Below are positions 23,178 to 31,709 of a stretch of 56,448 nt of DNA, piece by piece. The DNA comes from an uncultured Fusobacterium sp. (GTDB lineage: Bacteria; Fusobacteriota; Fusobacteriia; Fusobacteriales; Fusobacteriaceae), in assembly GCA_900541465.1 (NCBI GenBank), contig UQJY01000009.1:1-56448 (forward strand), written 5' to 3'. The notes under the pieces were generated by a model, which worked only from the letters and a program-made list of their open reading frames with translations, was not told the origin of the DNA and ran no database searches. Position 1 is the first letter of the stretch. Each line of letters opens with the position of its first letter. The position numbers were made by a program, and so were the translations under genes.

Positions 23178-23930
23178 TTGTCATTTTTAACGGAAATAAA
23201 AGAGCAGGTAAAAGAATATGCTGAAATAGTGGCTGGTTTTGTAGACTGTGAAGTTGAAATTGTAGATGAAAATATGCTGAGGATAGCAGCTACAGGAAAA
23301 TTTGCACATCTTGTAGGAAAGTTTTCAAAAGGAGCTATTTATAAAGATGTTCTTGTAAACGGAGAAAGCCATGTGGTAGAAAATCCAAGCCAGCACAGAT
23401 TGTGTGCAGACTGTGAATTTAAGGAAAGGTGTCAGGAAAAACTTGAAATAGCAGCACCTATTGTTCATCAAGGAAAGAGAATAGGAGTAATTGGAATAGT
23501 AGCTCTTACGGATATTATAAAATATAAAGTTTTGAGAAATGTAAGCCTGTATCTTGACTTTACAGAGCAGATAAGTGATTTTATATCTGAAACAATTTCT
23601 GAGCATGAGAAAAAAGAAAACAGAGAAAGAATGGATATTATAAAAGAAGTTATAAATAGCTTTGATAAATGTGCAGTTATACTAGATGAAAATGACATAA
23701 TAATAGATGCAAATCAAAAAGCTGTAAAAGAGCTTGATTTTGAAGAAAACTTTAGAGACAAAAAAATAAAACTTGAAGCAGTTCCTTTAGAGGAAACTGT
23801 ATTTGGAAAAGAAATTTTTAATGTAAAGATAGAAGAAAAAGAAATTAAGGCTGTGGGAATTTTTGTTTCTGCCGGGCTTATAGCTAAGAAAGATTGTAAA
23901 ATTTTGTTTTTTAATAAATATAGAGGATAA
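23178..23930 (+). CDS. Orphan sensor protein (GAF/PAS-like) without output domain
   Basis: 250 residues from a TTG start fixed by GGGGGAGG about 7 bases upstream; an upstream in-frame ATG (23091) has no ribosome site. Residues about 25-130 form a sensor module with a LCADCEFKERC cysteine motif (three Cys) followed by EIAAPIVHQGKRIGVIGIVALTD, as at the N-terminus of some sigma-54-dependent activators. Residues about 160-230 look like a PAS domain (SFDKCAVILDENDIIIDANQ). The AAA+ and DNA-binding parts of such activators are absent, and the frame ends cleanly before a terminator. Either it is a stand-alone metal/redox sensor or a truncated activator. Confidence 0.6.
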   Translation: MSFLTEIKEQVKEYAEIVAGFVDCEVEIVDENMLRIAATGKFAHLVGKFSKGAIYKDVLVNGESHVVENPSQHRLCADCEFKERCQEKLEIAAPIVHQGKRIGVIGIVALTDIIKYKVLRNVSLYLDFTEQISDFISETISEHEKKENRERMDIIKEVINSFDKCAVILDENDIIIDANQKAVKELDFEENFRDKKIKLEAVPLEETVFGKEIFNVKIEEKEIKAVGIFVSAGLIAKKDCKILFFNKYRG

Positions 23931-23948
23931 AATAGAGTGTTTAATTTT

Positions 23949-23986
23949 TAGTGTTGGTACTTAAAAAGTATCAGCACTATTTTTTT
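23949..23986 (+). terminator. Terminator of the orphan sensor gene
   Basis: AGTGTTGGTACTT pairs with AAGTATCAGCACT (two G-U pairs) around a 3-base loop, then seven T. Confidence 0.85.
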
Positions 23987-24115
23987 ATAAAAAATATATA
24001 AAATTATAGAAAATAAAATAAAAAAATAAATAAAATATTTTAATATAAATATTATAAAAAATATTATTTATAATAAATAAAATTAAAAAATACTTGAAAA
24101 TAAAAAGAAATTAGC

Positions 24116-24144
24116 TTTACAAAAAATTATAAATATAGTATATT
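24116..24144 (+). promoter_or_regulatory. Promoter of the secretion/pilus operon
   Basis: TTTACA (24116-24121), 17-base spacer, TATATT (24139-24144), about 50 bases before the first gene of the operon. The preceding 120 bases are nearly pure A/T. Confidence 0.4.
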
Positions 24145-24194
24145 ATAATTAAATATAAATTTATTCAAAAATAAAATAAAAACGGAGAATTAAA

Positions 24195-24752
24195 ATTAAG
24201 AAAAAAGGAATAATATTAACAGAAGTTTTAGTTGCTGTAAGTGTACTGTCAATTATATTTAGTTTCATATATATAAGGTATGAAAATTTAAATGAGAAAA
24301 TGGAAGTGGAAAGAGCTGCAGATATTTTTGAAACGTTTGTTTATAAATACTCAGCTAAATCACTTGCTTTAAAAAGAACTTTTGATATTAATTTTGATTA
24401 TGAAAAAAAAGAAATTGAAGTAAAGTATACTGGAAAAGATGAAGTTATAGAAAGAAGAGAACTTCCTGAAAAATTAAAATATACTACTATATATAATGGT
24501 ATAGCTTTAAGAAAAATAGAATTTTCAACAAAAGCAACAGGAAATCTTTCAAAGGCATTTTCAGTGTATATTTGTGATTACGATGAAAATGCAAAGTACA
24601 GAATAGCTTATTATAATTTCCAGCAGAGCCGTATACTTAAAATAAATGTTTATAAAAATGTGAGAGCTGGAAAAATAAAATATAAAGATCTTGAAAAGTA
24701 TCATTATGATTTGGGAGAAAATGAGGTAAAGGCAGGTTGGGAAAAACAGTAA
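24195..24752 (+). CDS. Prepilin-like protein with probable ATT start
   Basis: 185 residues if translation begins at ATT 24195, seven bases after GGAG (24184-24187). That start restores a complete type IV prepilin leader: KKKG, cleavage, then IILTE with the conserved Glu at +5, and a hydrophobic helix (VLVAVSVLSIIFSFIYI). Starting at the first ATG (24300) would discard the whole pilin signature. The remaining soluble part has no recognised fold. It is first in the type II secretion/pilus-like operon and overlaps the next gene by 16 bases. Confidence 0.7.
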   Translation: MKKKGIILTEVLVAVSVLSIIFSFIYIRYENLNEKMEVERAADIFETFVYKYSAKSLALKRTFDINFDYEKKEIEVKYTGKDEVIERRELPEKLKYTTIYNGIALRKIEFSTKATGNLSKAFSVYICDYDENAKYRIAYYNFQQSRILKINVYKNVRAGKIKYKDLEKYHYDLGENEVKAGWEKQ

Positions 24753-24964
24753 AATTTGTTATTGTTTCTGTTTTATTTTTAGGAATGGGGACAATAATAT
24801 TTGGAAAATATATAAAAAGCATAATTCCTTTACAGGAAGAAGTGATAGTGGATTTGAAAGTTAGAGGCAGCTATTTAAAAACAAGATATGTAATAAGATT
24901 TTCAACAGAGGAGAAAAAAGAAAATTTTAAGATTTTGTCAAAAGAAAAAGATGCACAGATATAA
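24737..24964 (+). CDS. Small membrane-anchored protein in the secretion operon
   Basis: 75 residues from a TTG start, overlapping the upstream gene by 16 bases, with GAGGTAAAGG just before it. A single N-terminal membrane helix (about 7-24) is followed by a short soluble tail (VIVDLKVRGSYLKTRYVIRF). It has no pilin leader and no recognised family. Its place suggests a secretion accessory part, perhaps in the position of a GspC-like protein. Confidence 0.55.
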   Translation: MGKTVKFVIVSVLFLGMGTIIFGKYIKSIIPLQEEVIVDLKVRGSYLKTRYVIRFSTEEKKENFKILSKEKDAQI

Positions 24965-25002
24965 AAATTCTCAGAAACTTATTACATCAGAGGGGGAAAG
25001 TA

Positions 25003-26277
25003 ATGGATAAGTTTGGGGGGAGGATATTAAAAATAGATGATTTAAAGTTTGAAAAATCAGACAGAAAGTCATCTTTTTTTTATGGAGAAAAGAAAGAACT
25101 TTCCCTTGAAAGAGAAAATAAAAAATCAGATATAGAAAAATTTTTAGACAGAGTTTTTGCAGAGGGGCTTGAAAGAAACTGCAGTGATATTCATATAGAA
25201 CCTTTCAGCAGTTTTTTCAGAATAAGATACAGGGTTGACGGAATTTTAATAAAAGCACAGGAAATAGGCATAGATTATTATCCTCCTGTGGTTTCAAAAA
25301 TAAAAATTATGTGCGGGCTGGATATTACTGAAAGAAGAATACCGCAAGATGGAAGATTTAAAATGAAATATAAAGACAGAGAACTTGATTTGAGGGTTGG
25401 AATAATTCCGACTTATCATGGGGAAAAAATTGTTATAAGAGTTTTAGACAGAAAAAATATAGAAAAATCTTTGGAAGAACTTGGTTTTGAAAAAGAATAT
25501 TATAAAAAACTTTTTGAAATAATAAAAAGAAAAAATGGAATGCTTTTATTTACAGGGCCGATGGGGAGCGGAAAAACAACATCAATGTATGCTGTTTTAA
25601 ATGAACTTAACAGTGAAAAAGTTAATATTACAACCATTGAAAATCCTGTTGAATACAGTGTTGACGGAATAAATCAGATACAGTGCCGTGATGATATAGG
25701 TCTTACTTTTCCTGTGGTTTTAAAGGGAGTGTTAAGACAGGATGCAGATATAATAATGATAGGAGAGATAAGAGACAGAGAAACAGCAGAGATAGCACTT
25801 AAAACATCGCTTACAGGTCATCTTGTAATTTCAACTCTTCACACAAACACAAGTAGCAGTACTATAAAAAGACTTGTAAATCTTGGGGCAGAGCCTTATA
25901 TAATTTCAGCAGGAGTGAAAGGAATTCAGAATCAGAGGCTTGTAAGAAAATTATGTGAACACTGCAGAATTTTAGATGAAGAATATAAAGCAAAATTAAA
26001 AATTTTGGGAATAGATGATAAAAAATATGAAGATAAAAAATTTTATACACATAAAGGGTGTGAAAAATGTAATTTTACAGGTTATAAAGGAAGAGTTATC
26101 ATTGGAGAATTTTTATATATAGATGATATTACTGCAGAAAAAATAGAAGAGGGAGTGTCTGTAAGAGAGCTGGAAAAAATCGGAAGAGAAAGAGGAATGA
26201 CAACTCTTGTTGAAAATGGAATTGATAAAGCACTTCTTGGAATAACATCTTTGGATGAGATAATAAGAGAATGTTAA
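25003..26277 (+). CDS. Type II secretion/type IV pilus assembly ATPase (GspE/PilB)
   Basis: Cytoplasmic hexameric ATPase that powers pilin polymerisation. It has 424 residues, short because the N-terminal platform-binding domain is reduced to about 40 residues. Walker A GPMGSGKTT at 185-193, Asp box at about 210-225, Walker B region DADIIMIGEIRD at 247-258, His box STLHTN, and a zinc tetracysteine C318, C321, C353, C356. RBS GGGGGAAAG. It overlaps the gspF-like gene by 7 bases. Confidence 0.95.
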   Translation: MDKFGGRILKIDDLKFEKSDRKSSFFYGEKKELSLERENKKSDIEKFLDRVFAEGLERNCSDIHIEPFSSFFRIRYRVDGILIKAQEIGIDYYPPVVSKIKIMCGLDITERRIPQDGRFKMKYKDRELDLRVGIIPTYHGEKIVIRVLDRKNIEKSLEELGFEKEYYKKLFEIIKRKNGMLLFTGPMGSGKTTSMYAVLNELNSEKVNITTIENPVEYSVDGINQIQCRDDIGLTFPVVLKGVLRQDADIIMIGEIRDRETAEIALKTSLTGHLVISTLHTNTSSSTIKRLVNLGAEPYIISAGVKGIQNQRLVRKLCEHCRILDEEYKAKLKILGIDDKKYEDKKFYTHKGCEKCNFTGYKGRVIIGEFLYIDDITAEKIEEGVSVRELEKIGRERGMTTLVENGIDKALLGITSLDEIIREC

Positions 26278-27434
26278 GATTATATTTTTATACAGGCCGT
26301 TTTAAAGACGGGAAGAGAAAGCAGGGATTCTGCAAAGAAAGAAATTCCAATGAAGTGAAAAAAATATTAAAAGAGCAGAAAATTTATGCAGAAAAAATAT
26401 ACAGAATACCTTTTTTAAGTTTCAAAGCAAAAGCAGAAGATATTTTAATGATTTTTTCTCAAGGAAAGATGTTTATAAAAAATGGTTATCCATTTTTAAA
26501 AATTTTGGATATCTTGGAAGAAAATAAAAGTTTAAAAATATACATTGAAAATATGAAAAATTCTTTAAAAAAAGGTGAAAGTCTTTATGAAATATTTAAG
26601 AACAGCGGGCTTAACTTGAAAAACAGCGAGCTGATGATAATAAAATCTGGTGAACAATCTGGAAGTATATATAAATCTTTTGAAAGAGTTGAAAAAGGGA
26701 TAAGAAGCGGACAAAAGACGAAAAAAGAAATAAGAAAAGTTATGACATACCCTGTAATTGTTTTCACAGTGATAATTTTTCTTACTGTTTTTATGGGAAT
26801 ATATATTCTTCCAGATTTTGTAAAAATAATAGAAAATATTTCCAAAGAAATTCCTTTTATTACAAAAGTGATAATATATTTTGCAGTAAATTTAAAAATA
26901 ATGATTTTTATAATCCTTGTTTTAATTTTTTCTATAATTTCTCTTTTAAAAAATGAAAAATATAGAGAAAAATTATTTCAAAGATTAATTAAAATAAAAA
27001 TATTTAAAAATATTATAGATAAAAATTTTATTTCAAATTTTGCAGATATACTGGCTGTTCTTTTAAGTTCCGGAATAACAATAACAGAATCTATAAAACT
27101 GATAAAAGATGAAAGCGGATATGAATATTTTAAATTAAAACTAGAGAAAGCTGAAATATTTCTAAAAAAAGGGGAAAGCATAGGACACTCTTTTGAAAAA
27201 ATGGATATATTTTCAAATATGGATTTGGAATTTATAAAATCAGGAGAGGAAACAGGAGAACTTGTGGAAACTCTTTTTATGATTTCAGAAAAAAACAGTG
27301 AAGAGCTGAGAGAAAAAATTAAAATAGGGATAAAAATACTCGAGCCTTTGAGTATAATTTTTATTGGAATTATTGTTGGAGGAATATTTTTAGGAATGTA
27401 TCTTCCAATTTTTCAAATGATGGATAACATTTAA
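26271..27434 (+). CDS. Type II secretion/type IV pilus inner-membrane platform protein (GspF/PilC)
   Basis: Polytopic platform protein that couples the ATPase to pilin assembly. It has 387 residues with two T2SSF domains (about 55-180 and 255-380), each followed by a hydrophobic segment, plus a middle pair of helices (about 155-175 and 205-225). Repeated GE(E/Q)(S/T)G motifs (SGEQSGSIYKSFERV and SGEETGELVETLFMI) mark the two domains. Confidence 0.93.
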   Translation: MLRLYFYTGRFKDGKRKQGFCKERNSNEVKKILKEQKIYAEKIYRIPFLSFKAKAEDILMIFSQGKMFIKNGYPFLKILDILEENKSLKIYIENMKNSLKKGESLYEIFKNSGLNLKNSELMIIKSGEQSGSIYKSFERVEKGIRSGQKTKKEIRKVMTYPVIVFTVIIFLTVFMGIYILPDFVKIIENISKEIPFITKVIIYFAVNLKIMIFIILVLIFSIISLLKNEKYREKLFQRLIKIKIFKNIIDKNFISNFADILAVLLSSGITITESIKLIKDESGYEYFKLKLEKAEIFLKKGESIGHSFEKMDIFSNMDLEFIKSGEETGELVETLFMISEKNSEELREKIKIGIKILEPLSIIFIGIIVGGIFLGMYLPIFQMMDNI

Positions 27435-27465
27435 ATTAAAACTATATAAAATTAAGGAGGGATTT

Positions 27466-27969
27466 ATGAAGAACAAAGGGTTTTCGCTTATCGAACTTTT
27501 GGTGGTACTTGGAATAATCGGAGTTTTATCAAGTTTTATAACTCCCAAGGTAATGGTTTATATGGCGAAAGGAAAAGAAACAAAGGCTGTTGCTGTGCTT
27601 GAATCTTTAAGAACTGCTTCACAGCTTTATTATCTTGAAGAGGGAGAGACCTTTATTCACGGTGGAACTTATGGAGAAGTGACAGTTGGACAGCTTAAAA
27701 AACTTGAAAAATATCTTTCAAACAATGTGGAAAGCCTTATAGGAACAAAAGAGGATTCAGAAAATGTTACAGTTGAAATTGGAGGAAGCAAGACAGGAGC
27801 TGACAGCGAAGAAATAAAATACGGCGGTGAAATTAGTTTTACTACTAAAGCCCCAAAATCTTTAGAGACAGATACAAAAAAATCAGACGGAATAAACATC
27901 TGGTTCAGCAAAGGAAAAAATGAAATAAATGATTTTAATATAAACGGTGACAAATGGACAGAAATTTAA
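27466..27969 (+). CDS. Major pseudopilin, GspG-like
   Basis: 167 residues. Leader MKNKG is followed by mature FSLIELLVVLGIIGVLSS with Phe at +1 and Glu at +5, the canonical N-methyl pilin signature; it is the only pilin of this operon with Phe at +1. The soluble part contains Gly- and Glu-rich loops. RBS AAGGAGGG, the strongest in the operon, fits an abundant major subunit. It overlaps the peptidase gene by 16 bases. Confidence 0.9.
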   Translation: MKNKGFSLIELLVVLGIIGVLSSFITPKVMVYMAKGKETKAVAVLESLRTASQLYYLEEGETFIHGGTYGEVTVGQLKKLEKYLSNNVESLIGTKEDSENVTVEIGGSKTGADSEEIKYGGEISFTTKAPKSLETDTKKSDGINIWFSKGKNEINDFNINGDKWTEI

Positions 27970-28427
27970 TTGAAATTATTTTAGATTTCTCCTTTTTTAT
28001 AATATTATTTTTTATTTCTCTAAAAGATTTAAAAGAAAAAGAAATTCCAAATTTTTTGACGCTTGGAATAATATTTTTGGGAATTTTAAAAATTATTTTT
28101 TTACGTGAAGATTTTGAAAAAAATTTTTTGGGGCTTGGGGTATTTCCAGTATTTTTTCTCTTTCTTTATGGATATGCAGGTGATTTTTTAAAAAAGGAGA
28201 TTATAGGTTTCGGAGATATAAAACTTGTAAGCGGAATAGGATTTTATTTCGGCTATTCTGGAATTTATAATTTAATAATTTTTCACAACATTATTTTTAT
28301 TTTGGGATTTCTTTTTCTTATACCTATATTTTTTTTGAAAAAAATAAAAAAAGAGGAGGAAGTTCCATTTGCCCCGTGTATATGTTTAGGAGCAGTTATT
28401 TATAAATTTTTTGTGGAGAGAATATGA
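27954..28427 (+). CDS. Prepilin peptidase, A24 family, without methylase domain
   Basis: 157 residues with about five or six membrane helices. Catalytic aspartates are D25 (SLKDLKEKEIPN) and D88 (GFGDIKL). The usual N-terminal cytoplasmic zinc/N-methylation domain of PilD/GspO is missing, leaving only the protease core, as in short members of the family. It cleaves leaders of the neighbouring pilin-like proteins. Confidence 0.88.
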   Translation: MDRNLIEIILDFSFFIILFFISLKDLKEKEIPNFLTLGIIFLGILKIIFLREDFEKNFLGLGVFPVFFLFLYGYAGDFLKKEIIGFGDIKLVSGIGFYFGYSGIYNLIIFHNIIFILGFLFLIPIFFLKKIKKEEEVPFAPCICLGAVIYKFFVERI

Positions 28428-28870
28428 GAAAAAAAGGGTATCTTTTTGCAGAACTTATAATTGTTCTGGGGTTATTTTCTATTGTAATTTTTCCTCTTGT
28501 TATGCTTATGGACAAAAATATAAAAAGTTTGAATTTTATAAGGGAAGATTATGAAATAAGAAAAATTACAAAAAATCTTGAAACTGTATTTGAAAAAATT
28601 TTAAAAACAGAGAGAGAAAATTTAAATTTTTCTTTATTGGAAGATAAAGCAGAAAACGGGAATTTTATTTTATTAAACAGCAGAGGAGAAAAAATTACAA
28701 AATTTAGAAATATAAGAATAAATAAAGATATAAAAATCTCTGTTAAAAAAAGAAAAATTCTTGCAGAGGATAGTAAAAAAGATATAGGAGAAATTTTTAT
28801 TTTAGAAATAAAAACAGGAGACAGGATAAAAAAGAGAATTTTGAGTGTAGAGAGTGATGAAAAAAGATAG
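28424..28870 (+). CDS. Minor pseudopilin
   Basis: 148 residues. Leader MRKKG then YLFAELIIVLGLFSIVIFPL, with Glu at +5. The soluble part is Lys/Glu/Ile-rich without a recognised family. It overlaps its neighbours on both sides (by 4 and 17 bases). Position suggests a GspH/I-type minor subunit. Confidence 0.8.
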   Translation: MRKKGYLFAELIIVLGLFSIVIFPLVMLMDKNIKSLNFIREDYEIRKITKNLETVFEKILKTERENLNFSLLEDKAENGNFILLNSRGEKITKFRNIRINKDIKISVKKRKILAEDSKKDIGEIFILEIKTGDRIKKRILSVESDEKR

Positions 28871-29327
28871 AAAAAGAGGAATTTTTTTATTGGAAACAGT
28901 TATAAGTTTAGGAATATTTGCTATGTTTATAAGTCTTGCTCTGCCATTTGTGAAACAGAGCCTGAGAATAAAAAATACAGTGAGAAAAGAACTTAGATAC
29001 AATAGAAATTTTATATATGTGATTGAAAATATAAGGCGGGAAGCAGAAAATTTTAAAGAAATAAATATTTTATCTGATGGAAAAGGAATCGAAGGAATAC
29101 AGGAGATTTATCAAAATGGAAAATATAAAAAAATAAAAAAAGTTTATAAGTTTACAGGGTCTATGTATGGAAGCCAGCTTATAAGATATGTTGTTGTAAA
29201 CGGTGAAAAATTTAAAGATGATATTGTTTTTGAAAAAGTGAAGGGAAAATTTTTTGAGGAAGACGGATTTATAAAATTAAAAATTGCATATAAAATTTCA
29301 AAAGAGGAAGAGTATATATGGAAATAA
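28854..29327 (+). CDS. Minor pseudopilin, GspJ-like
   Basis: 157 residues. Leader ends KRG (residue 9), mature start IFLLETVISLGIFAMFISLA with Glu at +5. The soluble part has YVIENIRREAENF, reminiscent of GspJ/PilW helices. It overlaps its neighbours on both sides. GspJ is a positional guess. Confidence 0.8.
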   Translation: MMKKDRKRGIFLLETVISLGIFAMFISLALPFVKQSLRIKNTVRKELRYNRNFIYVIENIRREAENFKEINILSDGKGIEGIQEIYQNGKYKKIKKVYKFTGSMYGSQLIRYVVVNGEKFKDDIVFEKVKGKFFEEDGFIKLKIAYKISKEEEYIWK

Positions 29328-29950
29328 AAAAATCAAAAAACAGAGGTCATATAACGGTCTTTGCAGTTTTTGTTTTTGCTTTTGTGAGCTGGGCCGTGTT
29401 CTCTGCCTCTTTTTTAATATCAGAAGAACTTTTTACAGAAAGAGACCAAAGGGAGCTTGAAATAAAAGAAAATAAGGAAAACTTCTTGGAAGCAGTTTTC
29501 TTGAAAAATATTTCAGAGATAGAAAATAAAATTTTAAATGAAGCAGGTAACAAAGATATAATCTGGTATTTTATGAAAAAAGGGGAAAAACTTTTGTGGA
29601 CAGAAAATTATACAGAAGAACCGGAAAGCGACAATGGATTTTTAATAGAGAAACTTTATATAAAAAATTCCAATGGGACAGAAAAAATATATGATTTTTC
29701 AATTTGGAGAGACTCTTTTAACTATGCAGGATTTATAGAAAATTACAGCATTCCTAAAAAATCAAATAATGCAGTTATTTATTTTTCTAAAAAAATAAAT
29801 GGTGTTTATGCAGAGGGAATGGAAGATGAAATTTATAATATAAAAATAAGCGGGGAAATTCACACAAGATATTTTTACGAGAAAAAATTTAGTATGGAGG
29901 CTTTAACATTTTGTGAATTAAAGGAGCTGAAATTTGAAATTTACGATTAA
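29318..29950 (+). CDS. Minor pseudopilin, GspK/PilX-like
   Basis: 210 residues. Leader-like NRG at residues 8-10, then HITVFAVFVFAFVSWAVFSA, without the Glu at +5. Lack of Glu5 is typical of GspK/PilX tip subunits. No known domain is recognised in the soluble part. It follows the other minor pilins in the usual order. Confidence 0.65.
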   Translation: MEIKKSKNRGHITVFAVFVFAFVSWAVFSASFLISEELFTERDQRELEIKENKENFLEAVFLKNISEIENKILNEAGNKDIIWYFMKKGEKLLWTENYTEEPESDNGFLIEKLYIKNSNGTEKIYDFSIWRDSFNYAGFIENYSIPKKSNNAVIYFSKKINGVYAEGMEDEIYNIKISGEIHTRYFYEKKFSMEALTFCELKELKFEIYD

Positions 29951-30899
29951 TAATTTTTTTAAAGAGAAAAAAGGAAAAATATATTTTTCAGAAGAAGTGA
30001 TAATTTATGAGATATTAAAAGAAAAAGATGAAATATTTCAGACACTTGATTTTGAAGAGGGGAATATTGCAAAAAGGCTCGCTCTTTATATAAAGAAATT
30101 AAAAAATCTTTCTCTTGAGATTGTAATTGATAAAATGTTTTTTAAAAAACTTGAAATTACAGCAGAAGAAGATGAAGTTTCAGAAGAAAATACAGAAAAA
30201 TATATTGAATATTCTGTAAAGGAATTTTTAGAAATAAGAGATTTAGATGATTATTTTATAAAATATTTTAAAGAGGACAAAGGAAAATATATTGTTTTCA
30301 TTTTTGAGAGAGAATTTATAGAGGGGCTTGTAGAATTTGCTTTAGAAAACAGATTAAAAATAGAAAAGATAATAATAAAAGATGAAGAAGAATATATTTT
30401 AAATGATTATGATGTACTTTTAAATGGAAGAAAAGATTTGAAAATAGATAAAAAAACAGTAATTTTTATTTTAATTTTGTTTTTTTTATTTTTGTCCATA
30501 AGAATACATAATTTTAAAATTGAAAAAGAGATAGAAAATTTAAATCAAAAAATTTTATTAAAAGAGGAAGAGGTAAATAAAATTAAAACAGAGCATGATA
30601 CTTTGGAGAAAGAGATTGCTGTTTTAAATGAAAAAATAAAAGAAAGCTCTCAGGAAAAAGAATATTTTTCAGAAAAAATTTTAAGGATTTTTGAAAATAT
30701 CCCTGAAAATATCACATTGGAAAATATATATTTTGAAAAAAATATTTTAAATATAAAGGGAATTTCAGATGAAGAAAAATATATATTTGATTTCTTAGAA
30801 TTTTTGGAGAAAGATGAAAAGATAGAGAAAGTAAAATATGATTATATAGTGAAAAGGGAAAATTTTTATGAATTTTTTCTGGAAGTGAAGGTGTACTAA
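29934..30899 (+). CDS. GspL/PilM-PilN-like assembly protein
   Basis: 321 residues, not clearly matched by sequence but with the expected architecture: a cytoplasmic domain at 1-170, one membrane helix at about 177-193 (KTVIFILILFFLFLSI), a coiled coil at about 198-250, and a PilN-like periplasmic domain (NIPENITLENIYFEKNILNIKG). It links the ATPase to the periplasmic parts. It comes before a GspM/PilO-like gene, as in type II secretion operons. Confidence 0.6.
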   Translation: MKFTINNFFKEKKGKIYFSEEVIIYEILKEKDEIFQTLDFEEGNIAKRLALYIKKLKNLSLEIVIDKMFFKKLEITAEEDEVSEENTEKYIEYSVKEFLEIRDLDDYFIKYFKEDKGKYIVFIFEREFIEGLVEFALENRLKIEKIIIKDEEEYILNDYDVLLNGRKDLKIDKKTVIFILILFFLFLSIRIHNFKIEKEIENLNQKILLKEEEVNKIKTEHDTLEKEIAVLNEKIKESSQEKEYFSEKILRIFENIPENITLENIYFEKNILNIKGISDEEKYIFDFLEFLEKDEKIEKVKYDYIVKRENFYEFFLEVKVY

Positions 30900-31709
30900 A
30901 TGGAAAAATTTATAAAAGAGCATAAAAAAATTTCATTTTTTATAATTTCAGCAGCAGTTTTTTATTTTTTTATAGCAGCTCCTTTAGAAAAATTAAACAG
31001 CAGTATAAAAAATTTGGAAAATAAAGAGAAAAGATTTGAAAGGGCTGTTTATTCTGAAAAAATTATAAAAGACAATTTAGAAAAACTTAAAAATAAAAAA
31101 GAAGAACTTTTAAAAAAATATTCTGAAAAAGAGGAAAAAGAAAAAAGTTATACATCTTTGGGAGAGTTTCAAAATAAAATTGATATTCTTTTAAAGAAAA
31201 ATAATTTAAAAACTCTTGAAATCGGGAGAACAGTTTCTCAAGATGAATTGCAAAGAGTTTCTTATGTTACAGAGGGAAAAGAGGAAGATATAATAAATTT
31301 TCTTTTGGAGACAGATAATTTAAAAGAGGTTTATATACTTAAAGCACCATTAGAGATTAGTAAAAACGGAGAAAATATAAAATTCAGTTTTGGAGCAGAG
31401 GTAAAAATCAAAAATATAAAAGAAAATCTAGGAAAAGAGATAAAAAGAAGAAGTTTTATGAGCAGTAAAGAAGATATAAAACTTGTAAAATCTAATTTTC
31501 TTGGAGAAAAAAGCGGAATTTTTTATATAAAAACAGGAGAAAAAATAAAGAGATATTATTTTAGAGACGGAAAAAAAGAAATTTTTGAAAATGAGCTGTG
31601 TGAAACTGAAATTTCAAAAGAAAAAATTATTATAAAAAATTTAAACAGCGGGGAAAAAATAATATTTTATTTAGGTGATGGCAGTGGGGAAGAGAGCAAA
31701 AAAGATTAG
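30900..31709 (+). CDS. GspM/PilO-like assembly protein
   Basis: 269 residues. Short cytoplasmic tail, membrane helix at about 12-28 (SFFIISAAVFYFFIAAP), long coiled coil at about 32-85, then a ferredoxin-like PilO domain at about 90-175. The extra C-terminal portion (180-269), charged and beta-like, is not typical and is unrecognised; it may play the role of GspC/PilP. The ATG directly follows the previous stop. Confidence 0.6.
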   Translation: MEKFIKEHKKISFFIISAAVFYFFIAAPLEKLNSSIKNLENKEKRFERAVYSEKIIKDNLEKLKNKKEELLKKYSEKEEKEKSYTSLGEFQNKIDILLKKNNLKTLEIGRTVSQDELQRVSYVTEGKEEDIINFLLETDNLKEVYILKAPLEISKNGENIKFSFGAEVKIKNIKENLGKEIKRRSFMSSKEDIKLVKSNFLGEKSGIFYIKTGEKIKRYYFRDGKKEIFENELCETEISKEKIIIKNLNSGEKIIFYLGDGSGEESKKD

